Assembly (NCBI GenBank): GCA_934293005.1
Contig: CAKQYA010000006.1
Coordinates: 33,686 to 97,685 of the forward strand
Reading direction: 5' to 3'
From: an uncultured Bacteroidaceae bacterium
GTDB lineage: Bacteria; Bacteroidota; Bacteroidia; Bacteroidales; Bacteroidaceae
DNA: 64,000 nucleotides
Below are positions 25,981 through 35,197 of this stretch, in pieces. Positions within the stretch are counted from its first letter, which is position 1. Each line of letters starts with the position of its first letter. The position numbers and the translations under genes are program-made. The notes beneath the pieces were generated by a model. That model searched no databases. It saw only the letters and a program-made list of their open reading frames with translations, and had not been told where the DNA came from.

Positions 25981-26996
25981 TAATACTCAATTGGAACGGG
26001 GCTAACATGCTTCGCAAATATCTGCCCACGGTATTAAACAATAGCGTGGGCGATGTCATCGTGGCTGACAATGCCTCCGAGGATGACTCGATGAAGCTGA
26101 TGCTCACAGAATTTCCGAATGTGCACAGCATTGTGTTAGAACAAAACTTCGGCTTTGCAGAAGGCTACAACCGCTCATTGGCCCAACTGCCCGATTATGA
26201 ATATTACCTTCTGCTCAATTCTGATGTCGAGATCAAAGACAAGAATTGGGACGCACCTATGATTAAATACATGGATGAGCACCCAGAATGCGCCGCATGC
26301 CAGCCTAAGCTGCTATCTCTACGTGAGCCAGACATGTTTGAATATGCAGGGGGCGCTGGAGGATATTTAGACAAATACGGATACCCCTTCTGCCGCGGAC
26401 GCGTGTTGAACACCATTGAAAAAGACGACGGGCAATACGACAATATCATGCCATTGATGTGGGCCACAGGCGCAGCTCTGATGATAAGAGCAACAGACTG
26501 GCGAGAGAGCGGCGGTCTGGACGGCAGGTTCTTCGCCCACATGGAGGAAATCGATTTATGCTGGCGACTACGCACCATGGGCAAAGAAATCGTGTGCATT
26601 TCAGACAGCAAGGCGTATCATCTTGGAGGAGCCACACTCAATCAGGGCAATCCACGAAAGACATTCCTCAACTTCCGCAACAACCTGCTCATGCTATACA
26701 AGAATCTGCCTAATGTAGAACTGGCATGGGTTATGGCTGTGCGAACACTCCTCGACTATATGGCAGCTCTTCAATTCATCCTCAAGGGTGACACAAAAAA
26801 CTGCTCAGCCGTGTTCAAAGCTCGCAGGGCTTTCTTCAACATGAGGCATGAATTCGACCGCGACAGGCGACATGTGCAACAGCTGCGAAAGAACGACAGA
26901 GTGCCAGAACGCGCAAACTTCCTACTTCTCTGGAAATATTACGCAGAAGGCAAACGCACCTTCTCGCAATTGATAGGATCGACCGATTTGGGATAA
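25962..26996 (+). CDS. Family 2 glycosyltransferase, rhamnosyltransferase-like
   Basis: 344 residues. GT-A fold motifs: VILNWNGANMLRKYL, the nucleotide-binding VIVADNASEDDS, the metal-site region LLLNSDVEI, and the acceptor-side motif FFAHMEEIDLCWRL followed by YHLGGATL. This pattern is typical of WbbL-like rhamnosyl or related sugar transferases acting on cell-surface glycans. The coding start lies inside mtaB (19-base overlap), so it is co-transcribed with it. The acceptor is unknown. Confidence 0.88.
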   Translation: MRKLAIVILNWNGANMLRKYLPTVLNNSVGDVIVADNASEDDSMKLMLTEFPNVHSIVLEQNFGFAEGYNRSLAQLPDYEYYLLLNSDVEIKDKNWDAPMIKYMDEHPECAACQPKLLSLREPDMFEYAGGAGGYLDKYGYPFCRGRVLNTIEKDDGQYDNIMPLMWATGAALMIRATDWRESGGLDGRFFAHMEEIDLCWRLRTMGKEIVCISDSKAYHLGGATLNQGNPRKTFLNFRNNLLMLYKNLPNVELAWVMAVRTLLDYMAALQFILKGDTKNCSAVFKARRAFFNMRHEFDRDRRHVQQLRKNDRVPERANFLLLWKYYAEGKRTFSQLIGSTDLG

Positions 26997-27040
26997 TGCA
27001 TCATGCTCAATGGGCAACACATAATACACACAATATAACA

Positions 27041-27093
27041 TAACAGCAAATGCCAGCAAGAACACTAACTATTCTTGTTGGCATTTGCTGTTA
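27041..27093. terminator. Terminator after the mtaB-glycosyltransferase unit
   Basis: 22-base arms (27041-27062 and 27072-27093) with one mismatch, core AACAGCAAATGCCA, followed by TTATCTGGCATTTTCC. It is 44 bases after the stop. Confidence 0.75.
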
Positions 27094-27161
27094 TCTGGCA
27101 TTTTCCTTACCACAAGCGGTCATCAGTTCGACTCATGCCAAACTGCCCGATACAAAAAAAC

Positions 27162-27428
27162 TTATTCGTCACCTGTCCATAAATACATGTGCTGATTGAC
27201 TCTTCTATACCTGTCAGCCACAGTCTGCAGCAACTCAAACTTTTTCACTCGATCAGCAGGCAGCAGATTCTTAGCAAGCCTCTTCTTTGTGTATTTAATC
27301 CAATTCAACATCTTATGCTCTTCGGGACGATGCTTGGATGGACGACGCTTGTTAACGAGCATAAACTTCATCACAGTGTTGTAATTCAACTCCCATGCTT
27401 TGTCTTGTGTCATAACTTGTCTATTCAT
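27162..27428 (-). CDS. Small protein resembling a helicase-associated (HA) domain
   Basis: 88 residues, basic. The pattern WELNYNTVMKFMLVNKRRPSK, MLNWIKYTKKRLAK, LLPADRVKKFELLQTV follows the helicase-associated domain layout (Trp, helix, P-S/R, W-x-x-x-x-R/K, L-x-x-x-R-x-x-x-L), a nucleic-acid-binding helical unit usually repeated at the end of large helicases. Here a single unit stands alone. The start region is duplicated in a 24-base tandem repeat. A regulatory or accessory DNA-binding role is a guess. Confidence 0.6.
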   Translation of the reverse strand: MNRQVMTQDKAWELNYNTVMKFMLVNKRRPSKHRPEEHKMLNWIKYTKKRLAKNLLPADRVKKFELLQTVADRYRRVNQHMYLWTGDE

Positions 27429-27469
27429 CTTTCTTTATATATTATTATTCATCTTTCTTTATATATTAT
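27422..27469. repeat. Perfect 24-bp tandem duplication over a start codon
   Basis: Two identical 24-base units (27422-27445 and 27446-27469). On the minus strand each contains AAAGAAAGATGAATA, a purine-rich site plus ATG. The downstream copy supplies the start of the 88-residue gene; the upstream copy opens a mini-ORF of five codons (MNNNI). Confidence 0.8.
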
Positions 27470-27530
27470 ATAATGTGTCATTCCATAATCTGATTATTAT
27501 AATCAATCAAGGCTTACAAAAAGACAGCAT

Positions 27531-29099
27531 CTATATTTTCCGTCTCTCAAAGCTTAACGTGAATAAGCTCACGATAGCAATCAAGCACAAATAGCTGCCT
27601 ACAGTAGCCAATGCTCCAGGATGCCACTCAATAACGGCAAAAGGCAATGATGACAGATACTCCATCAAGCCATTCAGCCAACCAGTTGTCTTGGCAAGCA
27701 CAAGCGTTATCATGTCATTGACAGCATCCCAGCACAGAGTGGCCCACCACAAGAAGGCGCATGCCAACAGCACATACACTAACACGACAGCAAACAGATT
27801 GCTCACCACAGCCACCAACGACACGCATCCGAAATGGTATGCCACAAGCGGCGCAGTAGATATGGTACACACCATACTTATCGCCACAGTATTGTAAACA
27901 GGACGCAGCCACTTTCGCATAGACGGCATCCGCATGCGCGACAACTGAACATATATTCCAATGCCTGCCACAGACATGAAAGACAGTTGGAAGCCCACAT
28001 CAAACAGGCTCATCGGGTTAAGGCACAGCATAGCCACAAAAGCAAAAGCACACACATTGAGCAAATTGACCTTTCGGCCTGCCAATGCGCATGCCACAAC
28101 CACAGTACACATGGCAGAGGCGCGAACCAACGAGGCAGACAATCCTGCCATAAGGACGAAGAGCCACAGGAAAGCCAATGATGCCACGTTGATGAACTTG
28201 CGCCAACGTCGGTCCACTATTTGTCCCATCATAATGCTCTGCAGAATAATCATGATGATGCCAACATGAAATCCAGACAAAGACAACAGATGACTGGCTC
28301 CAGCTCGTGAGTAAACCTCTCGCACATGTTCTGACAAGCCAGCCTTTCGCCCTATAGTTATTGCTTCTATCACATCGCCTGCATCCCCATTGATGTCGTT
28401 AGTCTCATACAAATCATGCAGATGCCTCTGAATAGTCCGAACATTGATGTCGGAAGCAGACAGACGAGCATCAGCCACCTTGAACAAGATGCATGATGGC
28501 CTGACATAAGCTGTGGCGCAAGCACCCGAATGCAGCAGCCACACGGCATAACTACGATGTGCCTCATCCTCCATGGCCACTGGATGCACATGTTGCGCAA
28601 GAGCTTTGACTGTATCTCCTTCCTGGATGGCCAACATCAAAGCACGTTGCTCATCAAGGTGCAACGTGTCTTTTCCCACATAAAGAATAACATCATAACG
28701 CTCAGCATCAGCTATGCGTATCATCCACGATTTGCGTTTCTCTTTCGGAATGCCCTTAACCACACCTTCATACATAGCCTTGCCGGACCGAGTGCATGAT
28801 GTCATCCTCTCATACCTTGACACATAAAGAAACATGCCCAATATGAAAGACAAGATGAAGGACAAAATGCCAAAAGGCAGGAAATTATTTTTTCCTTGCA
28901 TGCGATTACGGGAGCGCAGCATGCACCATGACATGCACGCCAAGATGACGCAACCTATCACGAACAACAGCATGCTGCTCACATGAGGCGCTACGTCAAC
29001 AGCTGCCACTATGCCAAAGGCAAGAAAGACAGCAAGCCGCAAAAGAGGATAATCATGCCATTCCACAAAAAAGCCTTTATTGATTGCATGGTCTGTCAT
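27531..29099 (-). CDS. comEC: ComEC/Rec2 family DNA-uptake channel protein
   Basis: About 522 residues, membrane protein. It contains the N-terminal DUF4131-type region (several membrane segments, then beta-rich RKSWMIRIADAERYDVILYVG), and the competence domain with SHLLSLSGFHVGII and further helices (LVRASAMCTVVVACALAGR, NPMSLFDVGFQLSFMSVAGIG). There is no C-terminal metallo-beta-lactamase domain, as in many Bacteroidetes homologs. The frame is open to 29273 but would overlap rpe by 131 bases; the ATG at 29099 fits. It is downstream of rpe on the same strand. Confidence 0.87.
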   Translation of the reverse strand: MTDHAINKGFFVEWHDYPLLRLAVFLAFGIVAAVDVAPHVSSMLLFVIGCVILACMSWCMLRSRNRMQGKNNFLPFGILSFILSFILGMFLYVSRYERMTSCTRSGKAMYEGVVKGIPKEKRKSWMIRIADAERYDVILYVGKDTLHLDEQRALMLAIQEGDTVKALAQHVHPVAMEDEAHRSYAVWLLHSGACATAYVRPSCILFKVADARLSASDINVRTIQRHLHDLYETNDINGDAGDVIEAITIGRKAGLSEHVREVYSRAGASHLLSLSGFHVGIIMIILQSIMMGQIVDRRWRKFINVASLAFLWLFVLMAGLSASLVRASAMCTVVVACALAGRKVNLLNVCAFAFVAMLCLNPMSLFDVGFQLSFMSVAGIGIYVQLSRMRMPSMRKWLRPVYNTVAISMVCTISTAPLVAYHFGCVSLVAVVSNLFAVVLVYVLLACAFLWWATLCWDAVNDMITLVLAKTTGWLNGLMEYLSSLPFAVIEWHPGALATVGSYLCLIAIVSLFTLSFERRKI

Positions 29100-29142
29100 G
29101 AATAAACATCCAAAGACATTCCGGAAACAACACAGATACTTG

Positions 29143-29790
29143 TTATAGGTTTTTAAGAAGTCTGATGCGCTCTTCAGGCTCATCCGAGCCAAATACATAA
29201 CTGCCAGCCACAAGCACATCTGTGCCTGCCTCGACAAGACGCTTGCCCGTTTCAGCATTGACTCCTCCATCAACTTCTATGAGGGCATGGCTGCCTGATG
29301 CTTCTATGAGACGACGCAGCTTCTTCACCTTCTCTATTGAATGTTCTATGAATTTCTGTCCGCCAAATCCTGGGTTCACGGTCATGAGCAACACCATGTC
29401 CACATCACATATAATGTCTTCGAGCACACTGACAGGCGTATGAGGGTTGAGCGTCACTCCAGCCTTCATGCCCGCAGCATGTATCTGCTGAATGGTTCGA
29501 TGCAAATGTATGCATGCCTCATAGTGCACGTTCATCATGTAGGCGCCAAGAGCTTTAACCTCTTCTGTAAACTTGCCAGGGTCGACAATCATAAGATGCA
29601 CATCAAGCTTCTTCTTGCATATCTTTGCCACCCCTTTCAATACAGGGAAGCCAAAACTTATATTGGGCACGAAGACACCATCCATCACATCAAGATGAAG
29701 CCAATCGGCCTCACTTCGGTTAATCATATCTATGTCCTTGTCAAGCCGTGTGAAGTCGGCTGAAAGGAGTGAAGGCGAAACTATTGCCAT
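29143..29790 (-). CDS. rpe: Ribulose-phosphate 3-epimerase
   Basis: Interconverts ribulose 5-phosphate and xylulose 5-phosphate in the pentose phosphate pathway. About 215 residues: VSPSLLSADFTRL at the start, LHLDVMDGVFVPNISFG with metal-binding His and Asp, HLMIVDP, VNPGFGGQKFI and EVDGGVNAETG, with the phosphate-binding AGSYVFGS near the end. The ATG at 29790 (MAIVSPSLL) fits family starts better than the one at 29799. It starts 34 bases after the stop of the coiled-coil gene and precedes comEC by 43 bases. Confidence 0.96.
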   Translation of the reverse strand: MAIVSPSLLSADFTRLDKDIDMINRSEADWLHLDVMDGVFVPNISFGFPVLKGVAKICKKKLDVHLMIVDPGKFTEEVKALGAYMMNVHYEACIHLHRTIQQIHAAGMKAGVTLNPHTPVSVLEDIICDVDMVLLMTVNPGFGGQKFIEHSIEKVKKLRRLIEASGSHALIEVDGGVNAETGKRLVEAGTDVLVAGSYVFGSDEPEERIRLLKNL

Positions 29791-29824
29791 TGTACACATT
29801 AGGGTTTAGGGTTAGTCTTTTTTT

Positions 29825-30751
29825 TCATCTGAGAGAGAAGGATGTGCTGCCTATCATCTGCTTGTCACAGAAGATGAACATTTTGTATGTGCCAGCCTCA
29901 AGAAACTCGTTCACATCACTATACATAGTGACTTTAATCTCTTCACCTGTATATTCAATGTATTTCTTCTCAGTATACTCCTGAGGCGTATCTTCGTAAG
30001 TGAAAGTGCCTTTCTGTCCCATTACCGAATTGTCTGGTTTGAGAATGCGCACATAAATGACTCTCTCGCCATTGGTTGCTGTGACATTCTTGACGATAGT
30101 GAAACCAAAAGCCAGTTTCTTCACGTCTTTCACCTTGTTGGTTTCTTTGCTGCGCTTGTTCTTAGGAGTTACCCAAAAGCCAGTGGCATCGAGCTGTGAC
30201 GCGATGTCAACCTTATCTTTCAGTTTGTTGCGCTCATTGGAGAGATTGCTTATCTGGCTGTTAGCTTGAGTCACCTGAGCCTTTATCTGTGTATTCTCTT
30301 CACTGAGTGCATGGTTAAGACGATTGAGCGAGTCAACCTGCATGATGTAGCTGCGAAGCACCTTGCGCAATGAGGCAATTTCAGTCTTCAGACGCTTAAT
30401 CTCAGCAGCATCGGTTGCTTTTGTGTTTTCCAATTCTTCGAGCAACTGCTGGGTGTGGCGGCGTTCATTCTCTATCTGCGCAATCAAGCTGTCATTGCTC
30501 AATTGGCTCTGAAGCATTTCATACTGAGCATCAAAGTCCTTATACTGGCTCTGCATCTCTTGCTTGTCAAGTTCGGCCAATTCCTGCAGTTCCTCATTCT
30601 GCTTCTGCTGATCTACGAGCATATAGCCAAGGATGGCGGCGCCTGCAGCGAAAAGCACTACAATGACGCCAAGGATTATCATTCCCGAATAACTCTTGCG
30701 AGCATTCTTTTCCTGAGCCGCCTCAATATCGTTTTGAGTTTTTTCCTCCAT
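29825..30751 (-). CDS. Membrane-anchored coiled-coil protein
   Basis: 308 residues. Residues 1-23 are cytoplasmic, 24-46 a membrane helix (MIILGVIVVLFAAGAAILGYML), about 47-185 a continuous coiled coil (QLLEELENTKATDAAEIKRLKTE is part), and 190-308 a beta domain (GFTIVKNVTATNGERVIYVRI, GTYKMFIFCDKQMIG). The layout suggests an inner-membrane protein with a periplasmic stalk and head. I do not recognise a named family. It is first in a minus-strand unit with rpe and comEC and diverges from nrnA. Confidence 0.75.
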   Translation of the reverse strand: MEEKTQNDIEAAQEKNARKSYSGMIILGVIVVLFAAGAAILGYMLVDQQKQNEELQELAELDKQEMQSQYKDFDAQYEMLQSQLSNDSLIAQIENERRHTQQLLEELENTKATDAAEIKRLKTEIASLRKVLRSYIMQVDSLNRLNHALSEENTQIKAQVTQANSQISNLSNERNKLKDKVDIASQLDATGFWVTPKNKRSKETNKVKDVKKLAFGFTIVKNVTATNGERVIYVRILKPDNSVMGQKGTFTYEDTPQEYTEKKYIEYTGEEIKVTMYSDVNEFLEAGTYKMFIFCDKQMIGSTSFSLR

Positions 30752-30782
30752 AATATGTTTAAAGTTATGATAATTATTTATG

Positions 30783-30811
30783 CAAAGTTATACAAAATTG
30801 CCATAATCAAA
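30783..30811 (-). promoter_or_regulatory. Promoter of the coiled-coil/rpe/comEC unit
   Basis: Minus strand: TTTG (30808-30811), 17 bases, TAACTTTG (30783-30790), 31 bases before the start codon. Confidence 0.6.
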
Positions 30812-30831
30812 AAACAATTGGGGGGAATATG

Positions 30832-30863
30832 TTTGTCCATTACCTTTTTTTGTCATAACTTTG
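30832..30863 (+). promoter_or_regulatory. Promoter of nrnA
   Basis: TTTG (30832-30835), 20 bases, TAACTTTG (30856-30863), both matching the Bacteroidetes consensus; ATG follows 21 bases later. It diverges from the promoter at 30783. Confidence 0.75.
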
Positions 30864-30884
30864 CACAAAACCTGAGACAATCCA

Positions 30885-31925
30885 ATGTTAAAACAGAAGA
30901 TAACCCCCAAAGAGGCACAAATTCTAAAAAAAATTTTTAACGACTGCAAGAACGTGGTCATAGTGTGCCACACAGCTCCTGACGGTGACGCCATAGGCTC
31001 TTCATTGGGACTATATGAATACTTGACACGCAAAGGCAAAAATGTCACAGTTATCACACCTAACTATTTTCCAGACTTTCTCCATTGGATGAAAGATGCC
31101 GACAAGGTGCTGATTTACGAAAGGCAGCGTTCACGCTCTATCGGAACAATCAACATGGCAGACCTCATATGCTGTCTCGACTTTAATGTGATGAGCAGGC
31201 TGGACGATCTGAGCGTTCCTGTGACAAGGGCCTCCGGCAAGAAAATTCTCATAGACCATCACCTCAACCCAGATAAGCCTGCTTTCGACTTTATCATTTC
31301 ACACCCAGACGCAAGCAGCACTTGCGAATTGATATTCCGTGCTCTTAATGCCATCGGAGGCCTCGACTCGCTCACAAAGGCTGGAGCTGAAGATCTGTAT
31401 GCTGGCATGGCAACAGACACAGGTTTCTTTTCCTACAACAGCAACGATCCTGACATCTTCAGCATCATCAGCGAACTGCTGCGGAAAGGCATCGACAAAG
31501 ACCTCATCAACAGACGCATTCAAAACAACTACTCAAGCGACAGAGTGAAGTTTATGGGATATGTGCTCTATGAAAAACTGCAGGTTTTCCCCGAATTGCA
31601 CGCTTCGTTCTTTTCTGTCACCAAGGAAGAACTGACAAAATTTCATTATGCAAAAGGTGACATGGAGGGATTGGTGAATGTTCCACTGCAGATTAAGGGA
31701 CACAAACTGAGCATCAGTTTGCGAGAAGACACAGAGAAGCCTCTTATACGAGTGTCGACACGTTCTGTTGATGATTTCCCATGCAATGAACTATGTGAAC
31801 AATTTTTTAACGGAGGCGGGCACCAAAACGCTTCTGGCGGCTCACTTGAATGCTCGATGGATGAAGCCATCGAAATCACGAAGAAAGCACTTGAGGCATG
31901 GAGCGACAGACTCAAAGATGAATGA
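30885..31925 (+). CDS. nrnA: DHH/DHHA1 phosphoesterase, NrnA-like oligoribonuclease/pAp phosphatase
   Basis: 346 residues. DHH motifs are clear: VCHTAPDGDAIGSSLGL, CLDFN, the eponymous LIDHHLNPDKPAFDF, and YAGMATDTGFFSY. The DHHA1 substrate-binding domain ends FFNGGGHQNASGGSLE. NrnA enzymes degrade 2-5 nt RNA and dephosphorylate pAp; some relatives cleave cyclic dinucleotide products, so the exact substrate is not certain. GH97 follows after 35 bases on the same strand. Confidence 0.9.
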   Translation: MLKQKITPKEAQILKKIFNDCKNVVIVCHTAPDGDAIGSSLGLYEYLTRKGKNVTVITPNYFPDFLHWMKDADKVLIYERQRSRSIGTINMADLICCLDFNVMSRLDDLSVPVTRASGKKILIDHHLNPDKPAFDFIISHPDASSTCELIFRALNAIGGLDSLTKAGAEDLYAGMATDTGFFSYNSNDPDIFSIISELLRKGIDKDLINRRIQNNYSSDRVKFMGYVLYEKLQVFPELHASFFSVTKEELTKFHYAKGDMEGLVNVPLQIKGHKLSISLREDTEKPLIRVSTRSVDDFPCNELCEQFFNGGGHQNASGGSLECSMDEAIEITKKALEAWSDRLKDE

Positions 31926-31960
31926 AAGGAACTTACAATAACTAATTATCAAGACTTCAA

Positions 31961-33970
31961 ATGATGAAATCAAGAAATCTATTAATGCTTTCAGTCCTAT
32001 TGGGATCACTCAGCATGAACGCACAGGTAGCAAGCGTAAGCAGCCCTGACGGACGATTGAAGGTCAACTTCGACATCAGAGACACAAAACCAATGTACGA
32101 GGTGCTTTACGACGGTAAACAGATGCTTGACTACAGTCCGTTAGGATTTGTGGCAGACAACGGAGACTTCTCAAAAGGCATCGCATTCAAGACACAGAAC
32201 ACAGGCAAACTGAACTTTGACTATGAGATGAACCGCTCAAAAACAAGCAAAGTTCATGTTGAAAGCAATCAGCTCTCTGTCAACCTCGCAAACGCTGACG
32301 GCAATGCATACAGCATTGAATTCCGCGTCAGCGACAACGATGTGGCTTTCAGATACTGCATTCCCAACCATGCAAGCAAAGCTAATGGAAAGAAATTCTC
32401 CATCCGCATAATGAAGGAGGCAACTGGCTTCGACTTCCCAAGCCAAACAACAACATTCCTAACGCCACAGAGCGACGCTATGATTGGATGGAAGGGCACC
32501 AAACCTTCATACGAGGAAGAATACAAGTATGACGAGCCTATGGCAACAAAGAGCCAGTATGGACATGGCTACACCTTTCCTGCCCTTTTCAAGGTTGGAG
32601 ACGATGGCTGGGTGCTCGTAAGCGAGACTGATGTTGACAGCCGCTATTGCGCGTCACGTCTCTCAGACATGAAGGAAGACGGGCTCTACACCATCGAGTT
32701 CCCAATGCCAGAGGAAAATGGCGGCAACGGCACTGTGGAACCAGCCATGAAGCTTAAAGGCAACACGCCTTGGCGCACTCTCACCATTGCCGACAACCTC
32801 AAGCCTATCGTAGAGACCACTATCCCTTGGGACTACGTGGAGCCACGATATGAGGCTTCGCATAACTATAAGTTCGGCAAGGGCACATGGTCATGGATCG
32901 TATGGCAAGACAACTCTATCAACACCAAAGACCAGTTGGAGTATGCAAAGCTGGCAAAGAACATGGGCTACGAATACCTGCTTATCGACAACTGGTGGGA
33001 CACAAACATTGGCTATGACAACATGGAGAAACTGGTGAAGACAGTGCAGGGCATGGGCATTGACGTGTTCCTATGGTGGAGTTCAAGCGGCTACTGGAAT
33101 GACATCGAACAAGGACCTACCAACAAGATGGACAATGCCATCGAACGCAAGAAGGTGATGAAATGGATGCATAAGATTGGCGTGAAAGGCATAAAAGTAG
33201 ACTTCTTCGGTGGAGACAAGCAAGAAACGATGCGCCTATACGAGGCCATACTTTCCGACGCTAATGAATATGGCCTTATGGTCATTTTCCATGGTTGCAC
33301 AATTCCTCGCGGATGGGAAAGAATGTATCCTAACTATGTGGGCAGCGAGGCTGTGCTGGCATCTGAAAACATTTACTTCACCCAGCATGCCGCAGACAGG
33401 GAGGCCAAGGACACTGCCACTCATCCTTTCCTGCGCAACACAATAGGAAGCATGGAGTTTGGCGGCTGCTTCATGAACAGACATCTTAACAGAGGCAATA
33501 CAGGCGGCGTCACACGCCGCACTACCGACTGCCACGAACTTGCCACATGCGTGCTGTTTCAAAACCCAATACAGAACTTTGCCATCACACCTGAAAACTT
33601 GCCTACAGAGGCCACAAAAAACATGAAGCCATCAGAAAAGGGGGCGCCAGCTCCAGCCATATGCATGGATTTTCTGCGTGAAGTGCCTACTGTATGGGAT
33701 GAGACAATATACATCGACGGTTATCCTGGCAAGTATGTCGTTCTTGCCCGCCGTCATGGCGACAAGTGGTACATAGCAGGAAACAATGCCACAGGAAAGC
33801 CTCTCACACTGCGCCTGCAACTGCCTATGCTTGACAAGGGCGATACAGTTAGCTTATACAGCGACAATGTGAAGGACAATGAGCCTCAACTAACACAGGC
33901 CAAGGTGAAGAAAACTGGCACATATACAGTGACGATGGCCGACCAAGGCGGTTTTGTGATTGTGAAATAA
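31961..33970 (+). CDS. Glycoside hydrolase family 97, probable retaining alpha-galactosidase type
   Basis: 669 residues, signal peptide ending SMNAQ. GH97 has an N-terminal beta-sandwich (ASVSSPDGRLKVNFDI), a TIM barrel (EYLLIDNWWDTNIGYDN, GIDVFLWWSSSGYW) and a C-terminal beta domain (YPGKYVVLARRHGDKWYIAG). In the barrel, GIKVDFFGGD places Asp414 where retaining members of the family have their nucleophile; inverting SusB-type enzymes lack it and use Glu pairs. Glu463 or Glu469 in GSEAVLASEN is the candidate acid/base. Calcium-binding Glu residues are plausible but not verified. No SusC/SusD pair is next to it. Confidence 0.9.
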   Translation: MMKSRNLLMLSVLLGSLSMNAQVASVSSPDGRLKVNFDIRDTKPMYEVLYDGKQMLDYSPLGFVADNGDFSKGIAFKTQNTGKLNFDYEMNRSKTSKVHVESNQLSVNLANADGNAYSIEFRVSDNDVAFRYCIPNHASKANGKKFSIRIMKEATGFDFPSQTTTFLTPQSDAMIGWKGTKPSYEEEYKYDEPMATKSQYGHGYTFPALFKVGDDGWVLVSETDVDSRYCASRLSDMKEDGLYTIEFPMPEENGGNGTVEPAMKLKGNTPWRTLTIADNLKPIVETTIPWDYVEPRYEASHNYKFGKGTWSWIVWQDNSINTKDQLEYAKLAKNMGYEYLLIDNWWDTNIGYDNMEKLVKTVQGMGIDVFLWWSSSGYWNDIEQGPTNKMDNAIERKKVMKWMHKIGVKGIKVDFFGGDKQETMRLYEAILSDANEYGLMVIFHGCTIPRGWERMYPNYVGSEAVLASENIYFTQHAADREAKDTATHPFLRNTIGSMEFGGCFMNRHLNRGNTGGVTRRTTDCHELATCVLFQNPIQNFAITPENLPTEATKNMKPSEKGAPAPAICMDFLREVPTVWDETIYIDGYPGKYVVLARRHGDKWYIAGNNATGKPLTLRLQLPMLDKGDTVSLYSDNVKDNEPQLTQAKVKKTGTYTVTMADQGGFVIVK

Positions 33971-34020
33971 AAATGATTGTGGCATGAAGACCATCCACAT
34001 GAACACCTGCTTAATAAGAT

Positions 34021-34068
34021 AAAGAAGTGTCTCCAATGCTCGCAGATGAGCATTGGAGACACTTCTTT
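34021..34068. terminator. Terminator between GH97 and aroB
   Basis: Perfect 21-base arms (34021-34041 and 34048-34068) with core GTGTCTCCAATGCTC and loop GCAGAT, flanked by AAAG/CTTT on either side. It serves the convergent GH97 and aroB genes. Confidence 0.85.
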
Positions 34069-34098
34069 ATTCTTATCATGACAATAGTTCAATAAAAG

Positions 34099-35145
34099 CT
34101 ATCCCTCCCTGAAGAAATCGAGCATCTCAAAGATTTCTTTCTTGTCGGCCGTCTGATTGATTCGTATGTCTCCTATGCCACCAAGAAGAGTGAAATTGAT
34201 TATGCCTGCTGAATTTTTCTTGTCATGAGTCATGTAAGCATAGAGTTCTTCGTAGTCATCGCATGTAATGGGAAGAATGCCATAGTTATCCTTTATGAAA
34301 CGCACTGCCTGCCGCATTGTGCAAACGGGGAAACCAGTCTTCATGCAAGAGAGATACAGTTCGCATATTAACCCCCAAGCCACAGCATAGCCATGCAGAT
34401 AAGGCTTGCGGTGCAATGACCAGCTCTCAAAGGCATGACCAGCAGTGTGTCCGAGATTGAGCGCCTTGCGTATGCCATGTTCACAAGGATCTTCATCCAC
34501 TATTTCTTCTTTGATTGCTACAGACGTGCCAACCATCTGTCCGAGGTGAAGGTAATCGACATCATTCAGGTCGAATTGGAGAAGTTCTGAATAGTTTCTC
34601 TCATTTGATATGAGTCCATGCTTGAGCATCTCTGCATAGCCGGAACAGATATTCGAATGGTCAAGCGTCTTTAAGAACTCTGTGTCTATGATGACCTTCT
34701 CAGGAGAATTGAACACTCCAACCTCATTCTTCAGTCCATTGAAATTGATGCCAGTCTTGCCTCCAACACTGGCGTCTACCATGCTGAGCAATGTAGTGGG
34801 CACATTTATATACTTAATGCCACGCTTGAAGGTGCTGGCCGCAAAGCCACCAAGGTCTGTAACCATTCCTCCACCAAGGTTTATCATGAGAGAGTGGCGT
34901 GTGCCGCCTCCATTGCCCATGGCTGTCCACACAGAAGCCAAGGTGTCAAGGTTTTTGCATGTGTCTGTGGCGCCTATCACAATATGGACTGCATCTCTTA
35001 AGCATGGTGTATCTGCAACAAGCGGAAGACACAGGCTGTGAGTAGTCTCATCGGTGAGGACAAAGAGCTTGTCATGCGGCACTTCTTCAACCGCCTGCGC
35101 AAGCGTTTGCTTAATGTCTGTAGATATTATAACGTTGTTTGACAT
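34099..35145 (-). CDS. aroB: 3-dehydroquinate synthase
   Basis: Second step of the shikimate pathway: DAHP to 3-dehydroquinate, NAD and metal dependent. 348 residues with INLGGGMVTDLGGFAAST, the signature INVPTTLLSMVDASVGGKTGIN, the metal ligands in AEMLKHGLIS, LNLGHTAGHAFE and HGYAVAWG. It lies 53 bases after a glycosyltransferase stop on the same strand. No other aro gene is near. Confidence 0.96.
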   Translation of the reverse strand: MSNNVIISTDIKQTLAQAVEEVPHDKLFVLTDETTHSLCLPLVADTPCLRDAVHIVIGATDTCKNLDTLASVWTAMGNGGGTRHSLMINLGGGMVTDLGGFAASTFKRGIKYINVPTTLLSMVDASVGGKTGINFNGLKNEVGVFNSPEKVIIDTEFLKTLDHSNICSGYAEMLKHGLISNERNYSELLQFDLNDVDYLHLGQMVGTSVAIKEEIVDEDPCEHGIRKALNLGHTAGHAFESWSLHRKPYLHGYAVAWGLICELYLSCMKTGFPVCTMRQAVRFIKDNYGILPITCDDYEELYAYMTHDKKNSAGIINFTLLGGIGDIRINQTADKKEIFEMLDFFREG

Positions 35146-35197
35146 GTTGTGTGTTTGCGTGTTTGTGAGAAATAAAATATTTAGAAGCAGGCATCCA

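Noticed and set aside
29798..29818. TTAGGG-like telomeric repeat upstream of rpe
   Set aside because: Only about two imperfect units (TTAGGGTTTAGGGTTAG); chance simple sequence in an intergenic gap.
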